From the NCBI GenBank assembly GCA_003278735.1, contig QCDO01000004.1, positions 1 to 64,000 on the forward strand: a stretch of DNA of 64,000 bases, written 5' to 3'. Source of the DNA: Prochlorococcus sp. AG-355-J09 (GTDB lineage Bacteria; Cyanobacteriota; Cyanobacteriia; PCC-6307; Cyanobiaceae). Shown one piece after another: positions 53,734 to 64,000 of the stretch; the first letter of the stretch is position 1, and every line of letters begins with the position of its first letter. The notes under the pieces are model-generated. The model ran no database searches. It was not told where the DNA came from and saw only the letters and a list, made by a program, of their open reading frames with translations. The position numbers and the translations under genes are program-made.

Positions 53734-54468
53734 TCATGAGGCACGAATCACACCTCTTTCAACTTGAGCTGGAACAATATCTAAGCAATCAAGTTCAGAG
53801 CAACATTTAAAATCATCCTCATAATCTCCAAGACTTGTCAATCTTTTGCCATGGGTTGCTGTTTTTAAACATTTCAAAATATCATTTTTCCAAAAACCCC
53901 AAAGTGCCAAAGCAGCTTGTAATTCGTCATTCAGAATATTAATTTCGAAATCACAGTTCTGTTTTAGATATGAAGCCAAAGCACCCGCAGCTAAGGAATC
54001 CTCAAGTGAATAAGAGCCTTCCCAACCACTACCAAGTATTAAAAGATTTTCTGTCTTTAATGAAATGATTTTTTCTGCAACTGCTTTCCTATTTGGGAGA
54101 CCCATAGCAAATAAATGCTTAGCATTTTGAACTTTTTGCAATGATTTAGTCCCATTAGTCGTACTCATAAATAGTCTTTTACCATTAACAACTTTTTTTG
54201 TAACTGATAAAGGTGAATTTCCTAAATCAAAGCCCTCAATCTTCTTTCCGCCTCTCTCTCCAAGCAATAGTCTCTTTTCAGGTTGCCATTTAATTGCTGA
54301 TTCTTTCAATAAATCCAAATCTGCAAAAACTTGTATTGAATCAGCTCCATTTTTTAAAGCCCAAGAAATTGTGGTTGTAGCTCTTAAAACATCAATGACT
54401 ACTGCAATGTCTAGACTTGTTTCCGGAACGTCCTTTGCAACGTGATAATAAGTAAGATTAATAATCAA
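53734..54468 (-). CDS. comB: 2-phosphosulfolactate phosphatase-like protein (ComB)
   Basis: 244 aa. VIDVLRATTTISWALKNGAD, LLLGERGGKKIEGFDLGNSP and FMSTTNGTKSLQKV, the acidic/Asn motif of ComB phosphatases. In archaea ComB acts in coenzyme M synthesis; cyanobacteria have the family without CoM, so a related phosphosulfonate or phospho-lactate substrate is likely. First gene of the comB-nitrilase-amiC-murI-sds run. Confidence 0.85.
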   Translation of the reverse strand: MIINLTYYHVAKDVPETSLDIAVVIDVLRATTTISWALKNGADSIQVFADLDLLKESAIKWQPEKRLLLGERGGKKIEGFDLGNSPLSVTKKVVNGKRLFMSTTNGTKSLQKVQNAKHLFAMGLPNRKAVAEKIISLKTENLLILGSGWEGSYSLEDSLAAGALASYLKQNCDFEINILNDELQAALALWGFWKNDILKCLKTATHGKRLTSLGDYEDDFKCCSELDCLDIVPAQVERGVIRAS

Positions 54469-54595
54469 ATCCTTTTTCTAAAATTATTATAGAAAACAGT
54501 TACTTAATTTGATAAATTTTTTTTTAAAACAAACTTATTGATAATATATAACTAATTTGTTTTTACAGAAAAATTATCAAGTATCTAATTTGAAA

Positions 54596-55906
54596 ATGAA
54601 TAATATCCGCACAATAAAAGGTGGAGTTAATTTAAAAGGAAATGTAAAAGTACCTGGAGATAAATCTATTTCTCATAGAGCTCTAATAATTGGAAGTATT
54701 GCTAAGGGTGAGACGACTATTGAGGGTTTTTTACATTCTGAAGATCCACTTTCAACTGCTGATTGTCTTAGGAAATTAGGTGTAAAGATACCAGAAATAA
54801 AAAAAAATGAGCCTTTTACGATTTCAGGATTGGGTCTTGATGGATTAAAAGAACCCAAAGAAATTCTTGATTGTGGGAATTCGGGAACCACCATGAGATT
54901 ATTAATGGGGTTACTTGCCGGTCAAGAAGGCAAAAATTTTATTTTAACAGGTGATATTTCTCTCAATGAAAGGCCAATGGGGCGAGTGGGTAAACCATTA
55001 TCGTTAATGGGTGGCAAAATTTTTGGCAGAGAGAAAGGAAACAAAGCTCCAATCTCAATTAATGGAAACAAACTAAAAGGATGTGTTATTGGAACCCCTG
55101 TAGCGAGCGCTCAAGTAAAATCCGCAATTTTATTGGCAGGCCTCAAAGCTTCTGGAACCACTTCTGTTATTGAACCAGCATCTTCAAGAGATCATACTGA
55201 GAGAATGTTAAAAGCATTTGGAGCAGACATCAATGTCAGAGGAGAATTAGGAAGAAATGTAGTTATCAAGTCAGGGGGGAACTTAATTGGCCAGAGAATA
55301 TTGATTCCTGGGGACATAAGCTCTGCTTCTTTTTGGATGATAGCTGCATCTATTGTTCCAAATTCAGAGGTTTTAATTCAGAATGTCGGATTAAATCCCA
55401 CTAGAACAGGGATTTTAAATGTAATGGATTCAATGGGATGCAATTATGAGATATTAGATAAATCGACTATTGCAGGTGAACCTATTGGATCAATTAAAGT
55501 AAAGACTTCAAATAATTTAAGATCATTCACTATTGAAGGAGATATTCTCCCAAAACTTATAGATGAAATTCCTATACTTACTGTGGCTGCCTGTTTTTGT
55601 AATGGAGTCTCTAAAATTAAAGATGCACAAGAATTAAGAGTAAAGGAGACAGATCGATTAAAAGTTATGGCAAGACAGTTACAAAAATTCGGTGCTGAAA
55701 TAATAGAAAAAGAGGATGGGTTAATTATTAATGGTCAATCAAAATTTCATTCTGCGGAGGTAGATAGTGAGACAGATCATCGAGTAGCGATGAGTCTTGC
55801 TATTGCTTCACTTCTTGCCAAAGGTACTTCAAAAATCATGAGGGCAGATGCAGCTAGCGTCTCGTATCCGACTTTTTGGGAAGAGCTGGCCAAACTAACT
55901 AATTAA
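54596..55906 (+). CDS. aroA: EPSP synthase (3-phosphoshikimate 1-carboxyvinyltransferase)
   Basis: 436 aa from ATG at 54596 ([16 protein letters not shown]); the track's 13-residue extension is not needed. [34 protein letters not shown], and the [15 protein letters not shown] motif place it in the class with the Lys/Arg/Asp active site. Sixth step of chorismate synthesis, feeding aromatic amino acids and phylloquinone. Confidence 0.96.
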   Translation: MNNIRTIKGGVNLKGNVKVPGDKSISHRALIIGSIAKGETTIEGFLHSEDPLSTADCLRKLGVKIPEIKKNEPFTISGLGLDGLKEPKEILDCGNSGTTMRLLMGLLAGQEGKNFILTGDISLNERPMGRVGKPLSLMGGKIFGREKGNKAPISINGNKLKGCVIGTPVASAQVKSAILLAGLKASGTTSVIEPASSRDHTERMLKAFGADINVRGELGRNVVIKSGGNLIGQRILIPGDISSASFWMIAASIVPNSEVLIQNVGLNPTRTGILNVMDSMGCNYEILDKSTIAGEPIGSIKVKTSNNLRSFTIEGDILPKLIDEIPILTVAACFCNGVSKIKDAQELRVKETDRLKVMARQLQKFGAEIIEKEDGLIINGQSKFHSAEVDSETDHRVAMSLAIASLLAKGTSKIMRADAASVSYPTFWEELAKLTN

Positions 55907-55922
55907 CTAAATTAAAAAGTTT

Positions 55923-56828
55923 TTGTCTGAATTAATAGAAGTTTTAACTAAAGATGGCAGTTACTCTTTAAGAAGTGCGTTTTTTCAAGAGAACTTCCAT
56001 AGTTTAATGGGCGCATTGGAGGAAACAAAGTTAAAGTTTACAGCTACTTCTAATTTGCAAAGATTTAAGGGTAAATCTCTAAATGTTTTGGATATATGTT
56101 TTGGTTTAGGATACAATTCGGCTTCCCTATTAGATGAATTAATTAAACAAAAATCGTATTTAAATTTGTATGCTTTAGAGATTGATAAAAAGCCTCTTCA
56201 ATATTCGCTTAAAAATGAATCTTTCTTTAAATTATGGGCTCCAAAAGTCAGAACAATATTTGAATCACTGTATCGCAAAGATTACTTTGAGGATCAATTT
56301 TTTAAATGCAGTGTTTTATGGGGTGATGCTAGAGAAAAAATCAAAATTATTCCTTCATCAATTAAGTTCGATCTAATTTATTTAGATGGTTTTTCACCTC
56401 AAAAATGCCCACAACTATGGACAATTGAATTTTTATCTAAAGTCAAAGAGAAACTTAATTCTCAAGGTTATTTAATAACTTATTCTTCTTCAGCGGCAGT
56501 AAGAAAAGCTTTAAGAAATCTTGGATTAGAAATTTTTACTATTAAGCCAATTTTTAAAAACAGAACTTTTTGGAGTCAGGGAACTGTCGCAATATCCAAA
56601 TTTGATAAGAATAAATTGAAACCTAATTTCAATTTTGAAAAGTTATCTTTAATGGAGGAGGAACATCTCTTGACTAAAGCTAGTATTCCATATAGAGATC
56701 AAGATTTAAACTCAAGTAAAGACGATATAATAAAAAGAAGATTAGATGAGCAATTGTTATCGAATCTATTATCTACAAAAAAATGGAGAGAGAAGTGGGG
56801 AATGACGAAGTTATCCGTTAAGAGTTAG
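55923..56828 (+). CDS. MnmC-like tRNA methyltransferase domain protein
   Basis: 301 aa from TTG (MSELIEVLTKDGSYSLRSAF). Rossmann methyltransferase LNVLDICFGLGYNSASLL and FDLIYLDGFSPQKCPQLW, characteristic of the MnmC N-terminal (DUF752) domain, which methylates the 5-aminomethyl group of wobble U34. The FAD-oxidase half of E. coli MnmC is absent. It is 17 bp after aroA, likely cotranscribed. Confidence 0.8.
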   Translation: MSELIEVLTKDGSYSLRSAFFQENFHSLMGALEETKLKFTATSNLQRFKGKSLNVLDICFGLGYNSASLLDELIKQKSYLNLYALEIDKKPLQYSLKNESFFKLWAPKVRTIFESLYRKDYFEDQFFKCSVLWGDAREKIKIIPSSIKFDLIYLDGFSPQKCPQLWTIEFLSKVKEKLNSQGYLITYSSSAAVRKALRNLGLEIFTIKPIFKNRTFWSQGTVAISKFDKNKLKPNFNFEKLSLMEEEHLLTKASIPYRDQDLNSSKDDIIKRRLDEQLLSNLLSTKKWREKWGMTKLSVKS

Positions 56829-56853
56829 ATTTAAATAAGGATTTCAAATAAAC

Positions 56854-58203
56854 ATGTTAAGTGTTGCGATATTAGCGGCAGGCAAGGGTACTAGGATGGA
56901 AAGCTCATTGCCTAAAGTTTTACATAAAATTTCTGGCAAAAGTCTTTTACAAAGAGTAATTGATTCATGTGTAGAATTAAAACCTGATCAAATTTTCGTA
57001 ATTACTGGACACAAATCAAAAGAAGTACAAAATTCGATCCCAAAAGATAAAAAAATCCATTTTGTTATTCAAGAACCTCAATCAGGAACGGGTCATGCTA
57101 TCCAGGTCCTTTGTAGAGAAGTAAAAAAACATGAAGGGAACCTCTTGGTACTTAACGGCGATGTGCCACTCATTAGGCCTATTACTCTAAAAAGACTTTT
57201 ATATTTACACGATTCAAAAAAAGCTGATGTTTCTTTAATTACTACAAAGAAAACAAATCCTCATGGATATGGCAGAGTTTTTTTGAAGGGGGAATTTATA
57301 GAGAGAATTGTTGAAGAAAAAGATTGCGATGATCTAGAAAGAGGAAATGCATTAATAAATGCAGGTGTTTACTGTTTTAACTGGGGTAACTTGTCAGAAA
57401 TAATTTATACCTTGCAAAGCAATAATAATCAAAAAGAGATTTACTTAACAGATACAGTATCTTTACTAAAAAATTCCTTAAGCCTCGAGATAGAGGATAA
57501 TGGAGAGCTTCAAGGAATTAATAACAGAATTCAACTATCAGAATGCGAGGATAGTATTCAGAATTCAATTAAAGAAAAGCATATGCTTAATGGTGTAACT
57601 TTTATTAACAAAGCAAGTTGTTCAATTAGTGAAGAAGCTGAAATTGGTAAGGATGTAATTATTGAGGCTAATACACATATAAGAGGAGATACCAAAATAA
57701 ATAGTCATTGCATTATCGGACCCAATACTTTTATTGAAAATTCTAATGTGGGATTAAATTGCGAAATTTCAAACTCTACTGTTTATGCTTCTCAGATAAT
57801 GGATTATATAAAAATTGGCCCTTATAGTCATATAAGACCTAATTCCAAAATATCTTCTTTTAGTAAAATAGGTAATTTTGTAGAAATCAAAAATAGTCAA
57901 TTAGAGGAAGAATCTAAAGTAAACCATTTAAGTTATATTGGCGATTCTATTATTGGGAGATCTACAAATATTGGAGCTGGTACTATTACTGCAAATTTTG
58001 ATGGTAAGAAGAAACACCAAACAAAAATTGGTAAAAATTCCAGTATTGGTGCAAATACAGTTTTTGTAGCGCCAATAAATCTCGGGGAATCAGTTACAAC
58101 AGGAGCTGGTTCAGTGATCACAAAAGACTCAAAAGATAATTCATTAGCAATCTCAAGAACTAAGCAAGTAAACATAGAAAATTGGGAAAGAAAGAAATCC
58201 TGA
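56854..58203 (+). CDS. glmU: Bifunctional UDP-GlcNAc pyrophosphorylase / glucosamine-1-P acetyltransferase
   Basis: 449 aa. N-terminal uridylyltransferase [19 protein letters not shown] and C-terminal left-handed beta-helix of hexapeptide repeats, with [21 protein letters not shown] at the acetyltransferase active site. Makes UDP-GlcNAc for wall and outer membrane. Follows the MnmC-like gene by 26 bp; converges with murF (end-to-end, 1 bp). Confidence 0.96.
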   Translation: MLSVAILAAGKGTRMESSLPKVLHKISGKSLLQRVIDSCVELKPDQIFVITGHKSKEVQNSIPKDKKIHFVIQEPQSGTGHAIQVLCREVKKHEGNLLVLNGDVPLIRPITLKRLLYLHDSKKADVSLITTKKTNPHGYGRVFLKGEFIERIVEEKDCDDLERGNALINAGVYCFNWGNLSEIIYTLQSNNNQKEIYLTDTVSLLKNSLSLEIEDNGELQGINNRIQLSECEDSIQNSIKEKHMLNGVTFINKASCSISEEAEIGKDVIIEANTHIRGDTKINSHCIIGPNTFIENSNVGLNCEISNSTVYASQIMDYIKIGPYSHIRPNSKISSFSKIGNFVEIKNSQLEEESKVNHLSYIGDSIIGRSTNIGAGTITANFDGKKKHQTKIGKNSSIGANTVFVAPINLGESVTTGAGSVITKDSKDNSLAISRTKQVNIENWERKKS

Positions 58204-58204
58204 T

Positions 58205-59578
58205 CTAATTTATTAATTCAATAATTTTTTCAAGTTGCCAACATCTGCTTCCTTTTATAAGAATAGAATCACCTTTTTTTGTAGATTTGTTTATCTCATT
58301 AGGTACATCTTTAATGTTATTTAAAACTAAAAATTTTTTCTTATCTTTTAAGTAATTGCTGTAAATTTTTTCATTTTTTTTATCGCAAATAAATAAACAC
58401 TTTTCTATGTCTGAATTATTTATTAAGTTGAATATTTCTTTATGATATTTTTCAGATTCTTCTCCCAATTCTTGCATGCTTCCAAATATGAAAAATTTAT
58501 TTCTCGGTTTTTCAAGCAAGTTTTTAATACATGCTTTTACTGACTCTGGCGAAGCATTATATGATTCATCATATATTGTTGTTTTTACTGATTTCAGAAC
58601 TTTATTCCTTCCACCTAATATTGCAAATTCAAATTTATTAAAACTTGCAAAATCAATGCCTAGCTCTTTGGCAACTGCATAAGCAAATAAGAAATTCGAA
58701 GCATTGTGAAATCCTTCAAGTGAAATTTCGAAGATATTTTCTTCAATTACAATTGTTTTATTCGAAGGATTATAAAATCCTTGCAAATTATTATCTTTCT
58801 TGAAATACTCCTTTTTATTTCCTATATTTAATAGTCTTACTTTTATAACTCTACCTTTCCAAACTTCTTTCAAAGTTTTTTCTAGGAATGGATCATTTGC
58901 TGGAATTATTACAACTCCTTCAGGATTTAAGTACTTACTAATTTCACACTTTGCATAAGTAATATTTTTTTTTGAACCTAACAATCCAATATGAGCTGTA
59001 CCAATGTTAGTAATAACTGCAATATCGGGTTCACTATATTTAGATAAATTCTCGATCTGTCCAAGACCTCTCATCCCCATCTCAAGAACTAAAGCTTTAT
59101 CCTCTATATCCGTAGCAAGAATAGTAAGACCAACTCCAATCTCATTATTGAAATTTGCATAAGATAATTTAATTCTTCCTAGTTTATTTAAAACTCCACC
59201 AATCATTTCTTTTGTTGTTGTTTTACCCACAGAACCAGTTATTGCGACAATAGGGATATTTAATTTTTTTCTTTTTAGCAATGCTAGTTTTTGAAATGCC
59301 TCTAATGTGTCATTTACAACCCAATAAGGAAAATTACTAGGAAGTAATCTCTGCATACCTTGTTTTATTACTACTGATTTAACTCCTTTATCTAAAACAT
59401 TTGGAAGAAAACTATGTCCATCAAAATTTTTGCCCTTGATAGCTATAAAAAGATCATTTTTTAATAAAGTTCTACTATCAATACTTATATTTTTAAAATT
59501 TAAAAAATCTCTTTTCCCCTCGCTCAGATTTTTAATATCCCCCAAAACGTTGTTTAATTCTGATAAAGAGAATTCCAT
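58205..59578 (-). CDS. murF: UDP-MurNAc-tripeptide-D-alanyl-D-alanine ligase
   Basis: 457 aa Mur ligase. P-loop ITGSVGKTTTKEMIGGVL, central LEMGMRGLGQIENLSK and YDESYNASPESVKACIKNLL (DxYNANP-like). Adds D-Ala-D-Ala to the wall precursor. Minus-strand run with glgA, menB and menD upstream. Confidence 0.95.
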   Translation of the reverse strand: MEFSLSELNNVLGDIKNLSEGKRDFLNFKNISIDSRTLLKNDLFIAIKGKNFDGHSFLPNVLDKGVKSVVIKQGMQRLLPSNFPYWVVNDTLEAFQKLALLKRKKLNIPIVAITGSVGKTTTKEMIGGVLNKLGRIKLSYANFNNEIGVGLTILATDIEDKALVLEMGMRGLGQIENLSKYSEPDIAVITNIGTAHIGLLGSKKNITYAKCEISKYLNPEGVVIIPANDPFLEKTLKEVWKGRVIKVRLLNIGNKKEYFKKDNNLQGFYNPSNKTIVIEENIFEISLEGFHNASNFLFAYAVAKELGIDFASFNKFEFAILGGRNKVLKSVKTTIYDESYNASPESVKACIKNLLEKPRNKFFIFGSMQELGEESEKYHKEIFNLINNSDIEKCLFICDKKNEKIYSNYLKDKKKFLVLNNIKDVPNEINKSTKKGDSILIKGSRCWQLEKIIELIN

Positions 59579-59590
59579 TAAAAAATTAAG

Positions 59591-61042
59591 TCATACTTTT
59601 TTTAAAGATGGATCAGCCGATTGTCCATAAGAGAATTTTTCAACTTCAGCAAAATCTGGAGATGGTTCTTTTATTCCACAAACATCTTTATACATAATTT
59701 CGTATTCGAGAGCGGATCTTTGCCAACTAAACTCTTGGCTCATTGCTCTTTTTTGCAATAATTCCCAACTATCTTTATGCCTAAAGGCCTCCCAAGACCT
59801 TACTAAAGATGTATAGAAATCTATAGGTTCAAAGCGATCAAAGCAAAAACCAGTGCCACTATTATTTTCTGGATCATGAGGTAAAACTGTGTCAACTAAA
59901 CCTCCTACCCGCCTTACTATTGGAATAGAGCCATATCTCATAGCAAGTAGTTGACTAATGCCACAAGGTTCGAACCTACTTGGCATTAAAAATGCATCAG
60001 AACCACCATATATAAGTCTTGATAAAGAATCATCATAGGTAAGAAATACAGAAAATCTTCCTGGGTAATCTAATGCAAGTTGCCATAATCCTGACTCTAA
60101 ATATCTATCCCCAGTCCCTAAAACAACTATTTGCGAATCTGTATATGCCAAAAGTCTTCTTGAAACTTGTAGAAGTAAGTCAACCCCTTTTTGATCAACT
60201 AACCTACTGACCATACCTAAAAGATATTTTTTAGGATTAACTTCGAGACCCATTTCTCTCTGCAGAATTTTTTTATTTTCTAGCCTATTCTCTAAATTCT
60301 TAATACTAAATTTTGCGGGTAAAACTGGGTCCTTGGCTGGATTCCATTCATCAAGATCTATGCCATTAAGAATTCCCCTTAATTTACCTGAAATGTAATT
60401 AAGTAATCCTTCAAGGCTTTCCCCATATTCATGGGTTTTAATTTCATCTGCATAAGTCGGAGAAACAGCATTGACCCTATCTGCATACAACATTGCCGCA
60501 GCCATTGTGTGGTCTCCATGCATATACCAAGGACACCACGTCATTTTTTCAAGTTTCCATCTCCAAGGGCCTTGATATTTTAAATTATGAATTGTGAAGA
60601 CAGTACTAATTTCGGGGTCTTGATGCATCCATACAGGAATCATTCCAGTGTGCCAATCATGGCAATGGAGAACTTGAGGTTTCCAACAATTCCAGGCAAA
60701 TTCTGCAGTGGCACTAGCAAAAAATGTAAAACGCCAATCCTCATTTTCGCCTCCGTATATTTGGTCAGAGTCAAATGTTGGATGACCCACTAGGTAAATC
60801 ACATAATTATGAATGGGATGTTTTGCTTCATATACGGCAAAATCAGTGCCCATTGTATTTGCTCTAAAGACTGGTTCATTCGATACCTCTAAAAGACTCC
60901 ACAATTTTCCATATCCTGGAATTATTACCCTTACATCGTGACCAAGTTTTATCAAAGATGGAGGCAACGAACCAACCACATCTCCCATACCTCCAACTTT
61001 GATCATTGGAGCACATTCGGCAGCGGCAAGAAGAATTCTCAT
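59591..61042 (-). CDS. glgA: Glycogen synthase (ADP-glucose type)
   Basis: 483 aa GT5. N-terminal ADP-Glc-binding [19 protein letters not shown], central [20 protein letters not shown] and acceptor/donor [18 protein letters not shown] (E-x7-E type). Elongates alpha-1,4-glucan, the night-time carbon store. It is 12 bp before murF. Confidence 0.96.
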   Translation of the reverse strand: MRILLAAAECAPMIKVGGMGDVVGSLPPSLIKLGHDVRVIIPGYGKLWSLLEVSNEPVFRANTMGTDFAVYEAKHPIHNYVIYLVGHPTFDSDQIYGGENEDWRFTFFASATAEFAWNCWKPQVLHCHDWHTGMIPVWMHQDPEISTVFTIHNLKYQGPWRWKLEKMTWCPWYMHGDHTMAAAMLYADRVNAVSPTYADEIKTHEYGESLEGLLNYISGKLRGILNGIDLDEWNPAKDPVLPAKFSIKNLENRLENKKILQREMGLEVNPKKYLLGMVSRLVDQKGVDLLLQVSRRLLAYTDSQIVVLGTGDRYLESGLWQLALDYPGRFSVFLTYDDSLSRLIYGGSDAFLMPSRFEPCGISQLLAMRYGSIPIVRRVGGLVDTVLPHDPENNSGTGFCFDRFEPIDFYTSLVRSWEAFRHKDSWELLQKRAMSQEFSWQRSALEYEIMYKDVCGIKEPSPDFAEVEKFSYGQSADPSLKKV

Positions 61043-61078
61043 TGATAATTATTTAAAAAAGTTCTTTTGAAAAATAAA

Positions 61079-61936
61079 CTAGGGTGTCCACTTATATTCA
61101 GAGAAGTCTGGTGGACGCTTTTCAAGAAAGGCATCTCTACCTTCTTGTGCTTCTTCAGTCGAATAAAATAATTGAGTTGCATATCCAGATAATTCCTGAA
61201 TACCCGCAATCCCATCATTCTCCGCATTGAATGAAGCTTTAAGAATACGAATAGCAGTTGGACTATTTCGTAAAATCTCTCTTGCCCAGATTACACCCTC
61301 AGCTTCTAATTCTTCAATCTTTGTAATTGCATTTATCAAGCCCATCTCAAGAGCTTCCTTGGAATTATATTTTCTACATAAAAACCAAATTTCTTTTGCT
61401 TTTCTTTGACCAACAAGCCTCGCTAAATAACTAGATCCAAAACCAGCATCAAAACTACCAACTCTTGGGCCTGTTTGACCAAATATTGCATTTTCAGAGG
61501 CGATACTGAGATCACAAATTAAATGAAGTACCTGTCCTCCTCCAATTGCAAAACCGGGGACTAAGGCAATAACCACTTTAGGCAAACTTCTTATTAATCT
61601 TTGAAGTTCAAGTACATTTAATCTCTGCTTCCCTTCATCATTTTTATACCCATTTTTACCCCTTACACTCTGATCACCTCCAGAGCAAAAAGAATAAATG
61701 CCTTTCTTATCAGGTCCCGCACCTGTAAAGAGAACTACGCCAATAGTTTCATCATTTCTTACGATATCAAATGCGTCAATGAGTTCATCTACAGTTTGTG
61801 GCCTAAATGCATTCCTTTTTTCAGGCCGATTAATTGCAATTCTCGCAATTCCCTCATCTGATTTGTGAAACAATATATCTTCATAAGATTTGTACTCTGA
61901 CCAATTTAAAGTTGTTTTACCAGGTAATACTTTCAT
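61079..61936 (-). CDS. menB: 1,4-dihydroxy-2-naphthoyl-CoA synthase
   Basis: 285 aa crotonase fold. [31 protein letters not shown] and the C-terminal [12 protein letters not shown] tail typical of MenB. Ring closure in phylloquinone (vitamin K1) synthesis, the photosystem I cofactor. Directly downstream of menD, 35 bp apart. Confidence 0.95.
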   Translation of the reverse strand: MKVLPGKTTLNWSEYKSYEDILFHKSDEGIARIAINRPEKRNAFRPQTVDELIDAFDIVRNDETIGVVLFTGAGPDKKGIYSFCSGGDQSVRGKNGYKNDEGKQRLNVLELQRLIRSLPKVVIALVPGFAIGGGQVLHLICDLSIASENAIFGQTGPRVGSFDAGFGSSYLARLVGQRKAKEIWFLCRKYNSKEALEMGLINAITKIEELEAEGVIWAREILRNSPTAIRILKASFNAENDGIAGIQELSGYATQLFYSTEEAQEGRDAFLEKRPPDFSEYKWTP

Positions 61937-61971
61937 GAAATCTAATTATTCAAAAATAGAAAATGATAAAT

Positions 61972-63735
61972 TTAACTGCCAAATATTTTTTCTAGCAGGG
62001 TATTTTTTTCACAAATTTCATTTTCTGGGTCAACATCAACTTTAATTATTACAGATTTCTCGATAGAAATGCTCCAATCGAATGCCTCTCGTAATTTTTT
62101 AAAATTTGCCACGCTTTTAAAGTCTACCTGATAGCCCTCTGCGAGTTTTGGCCAGTTTATTTCTTTTGGCATAAGAAACAGTTTTTTTAAATCATCTTCT
62201 TTTAAATTTTTTTTATAAATACGATTAAATATATTTCCACCATTATTATTAATTAGAAGAATTGTTAAATTCATGTCGATTGAATTTTCAATCAGCCAAC
62301 CGTTTATATCATGAATAAAAGCCAAATCTCCAGTCACAAGAAGTAGAGGATTTTTAATTCTAGAAATACCTAATGCAAGAGATAAAGTACCGTCTATGCC
62401 AGAAGCGCCCCTAAAGCTGAAACAGTTTCTTGTTAAAGTACTATTCTCAGAAAATGTGAGCCAATCTCTAATTGGGCTACTTGCGGAGAGCATTATAGGA
62501 TTTTCAGCTGGCCAAAGTTTTGGGACAAGGTTTGCAAGCATATACTCAGTAATTTGATTTTCTTGAGTAATTTTCTCTTTTAAAATTTCTTTAATTTGCT
62601 CACCTTCCTCTATAAGATCTTGGGCTAACGGCGTAAGAGACTTTTTGTTTTTTTCGTTAATTGATAATTCTTCTATCAATAGAGTAGTAAAATTTGAAAG
62701 CCCAAAATCATATTCAAATGATTTTTTTATTGGGTCCAATTTTCTATAGTTTTTTTCTTTTATAAGAATTTGTATACCTTCGAAAGTTGTTAAAAATTTC
62801 TCCAAATCAATTGAAGATGACATGGGGCCAAGCCTCAAAAGTTGATGACAATTTATTGAATTTTTATTTTTTCTTAAGACTAATTCCCAATTCACAACTA
62901 ATCCTCTCAAATCAGAATTAACTCCTGAAACAGGATCAGCAAATACTGGCCAACCTGTAATTTCCTGCAATCTTTCTAAAGATTTATTGAATGAAATTAA
63001 ATCATTTATGGAACCTTGATAGGGACCTACTAAAATAATGCCGGATTCATCTAAATTTAAACTTTTTGTAATTTCTAAGAATTTGTTTTTATCAGATCTG
63101 ATTTCAACTTCCTGAAATATATATTTTTTCTTTAAATAAATTCTTTTAAAAACCTCTAGAACATTTTTTTTATTTAAAAGTGAAATACCTAAAGGCTTAT
63201 CAATAGAAATATTTAAATGAATAGGCCCAGGGAAAGTTGATATTTGTTTTTCAGTAATTCGAACTAAATTCAGGATTTCGTTTTCTTGTGTTTCATGAAG
63301 TCCATTTAGATTTGTACTTAAAACCCTTCTGCAGACTGAAGTCAAAAAATCTTCTTGATTTACTGTTTGATTAGCGCCACAATCTTTTAATCTTAAGGGT
63401 CTATCAGCAGTAAGAAATATAATACCTTTACAAGATCGATCTGCCTCAACTGCTGCTGGCAATAAGTTACTTACGGCAGTCCCAGAAGTCGTAATAACTA
63501 AAGAAAGATTACCTGATGCAGCAGAAATCCCAAGAGAGTGGAATCCTGCAGATCTCTCATCTATTGAATTAAAAATATTTACCAGCCCTAATTTATTTAA
63601 TTCTCCAGCAGCTATAGCTAGGGGTGCTGATCTACTACCTGGACATAGTATTAAATTTTGAACTCCTATTTTTATTAAGAGATTCAAAAGTTGTAAACTT
63701 CTAAGAAAATTTTTGCATTCAATAGATGATGTCAT
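61972..63735 (-). CDS. menD: SEPHCHC synthase (2-succinyl-5-enolpyruvyl-6-hydroxy-3-cyclohexene-1-carboxylate)
   Basis: 587 aa ThDP enzyme. Glu-containing [17 protein letters not shown] near the N-terminus and the ThDP motif [16 protein letters not shown] plus NNNGGNIFN. First committed step after isochorismate in phylloquinone synthesis. Its start is divergent from lepB across 50 bp. Confidence 0.95.
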   Translation of the reverse strand: MTSSIECKNFLRSLQLLNLLIKIGVQNLILCPGSRSAPLAIAAGELNKLGLVNIFNSIDERSAGFHSLGISAASGNLSLVITTSGTAVSNLLPAAVEADRSCKGIIFLTADRPLRLKDCGANQTVNQEDFLTSVCRRVLSTNLNGLHETQENEILNLVRITEKQISTFPGPIHLNISIDKPLGISLLNKKNVLEVFKRIYLKKKYIFQEVEIRSDKNKFLEITKSLNLDESGIILVGPYQGSINDLISFNKSLERLQEITGWPVFADPVSGVNSDLRGLVVNWELVLRKNKNSINCHQLLRLGPMSSSIDLEKFLTTFEGIQILIKEKNYRKLDPIKKSFEYDFGLSNFTTLLIEELSINEKNKKSLTPLAQDLIEEGEQIKEILKEKITQENQITEYMLANLVPKLWPAENPIMLSASSPIRDWLTFSENSTLTRNCFSFRGASGIDGTLSLALGISRIKNPLLLVTGDLAFIHDINGWLIENSIDMNLTILLINNNGGNIFNRIYKKNLKEDDLKKLFLMPKEINWPKLAEGYQVDFKSVANFKKLREAFDWSISIEKSVIIKVDVDPENEICEKNTLLEKIFGS

Positions 63736-63785
63736 AATTTATATAAATGCTTTGGGATTTTACCTATAACTGAATTAAATAAAAC

Positions 63786-64000
63786 ATGTCTACAACTCAA
63801 GAAAAAAGAAATTCAATATTAAAGGATTTAAAAAATCTTTTAATCTGGATATCTATAGCTTTAATTATACGATGGCAGGTTATAGAGCCAAGATGGATAC
63901 CATCCGGTTCAATGCTTCCAACTCTTCAAATACAAGATAAAATTCTTGTTGAGAAGGTAACCCCCAAAATCACTTCCAAATCAAATCTTTCAAAATTAAA
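63786..64000 (+). CDS. lepB: Signal peptidase I (partial, runs off the window)
   Basis: First 71 codons. One N-terminal transmembrane helix (LLIWISIALIIRWQVIEPRW) and the catalytic-Ser motif IPSGSMLPTLQIQDKILVEK. Cleaves signal peptides of exported proteins; the Lys of the Ser-Lys dyad is beyond the window end. Confidence 0.88.
   Translation, partial: MSTTQEKRNSILKDLKNLLIWISIALIIRWQVIEPRWIPSGSMLPTLQIQDKILVEKVTPKITSKSNLSKL

Overview
The window is a stretch of a very AT-rich picocyanobacterial chromosome, almost certainly a high-light-adapted Prochlorococcus. The direct evidence is a Pcb chlorophyll a/b antenna gene, a B12-dependent class II ribonucleotide reductase, Tic20, a lycopene cyclase, a protochlorophyllide-reductase-like SDR, phylloquinone genes (menB, menD), many tiny single-helix membrane proteins, short intergenic gaps and frequent TTG/GTG starts. 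The strain is not assigned.

Layout. 1-6.8 kb is host backbone: a partial CPP1-like gene, prfC, a methyltransferase, nrdJ, then several small proteins including a DUF4278 gene behind a structured leader. 6.97-16.15 kb is an integrated element of the tycheposon kind. A 45-bp direct repeat of the 5' half of tRNA-Ser(UGA) bounds it. The intact tRNA and a tyrosine recombinase sit at the right end. The cargo is a zinc-ribbon/GIY-YIG-like nuclease candidate, and then a one-directional array of small secreted or membrane proteins, a PDZ protein, an autotransporter-like surface protein and several broken genes. Two short dispersed repeats partition this array. R1 encodes the start of the signal peptide MKRLLLPLLAALSLPTAVNA. 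R2 is a conserved TTGACAG...hairpin linker.

16.2-45.8 kb returns to backbone with accessory patches: Tic20, gloA, a ribbon-helix-helix protein with a palindrome upstream, a GMC oxidoreductase, a CbiX/SirB-type chelatase with a His-rich tail, a SulP permease, metA-metY, a glucosylglycerol-phosphatase-like gene (stpA-like) beside an ArsS-type radical SAM gene, a Fur-family regulator, MscS, a lycopene cyclase, a GltS-like symporter, pcb and hisS. 45.8-64 kb is dense housekeeping: a DUF3721 repeat protein, a DEDDh exonuclease, acs, the run comB-nitrilase-amiC-murI-sds, aroA, an MnmC-like methyltransferase, glmU, murF, glgA, menB, menD and the start of lepB.

Functional links: murF, murI, amiC and glmU serve the cell wall. 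menD, menB and sds supply phylloquinone and prenyl-quinone chains. The chelatase and nrdJ connect through cobalamin if the chelatase is CbiX rather than SirB. metA and metY make methionine by direct sulfhydrylation. The most unusual content is the tRNA-Ser element. Its cargo reads as a set of exported-protein cassettes joined at a shared signal-peptide sequence, and its recombinase end carries helically phased short repeats that look like recombinase or directionality-factor binding sites.
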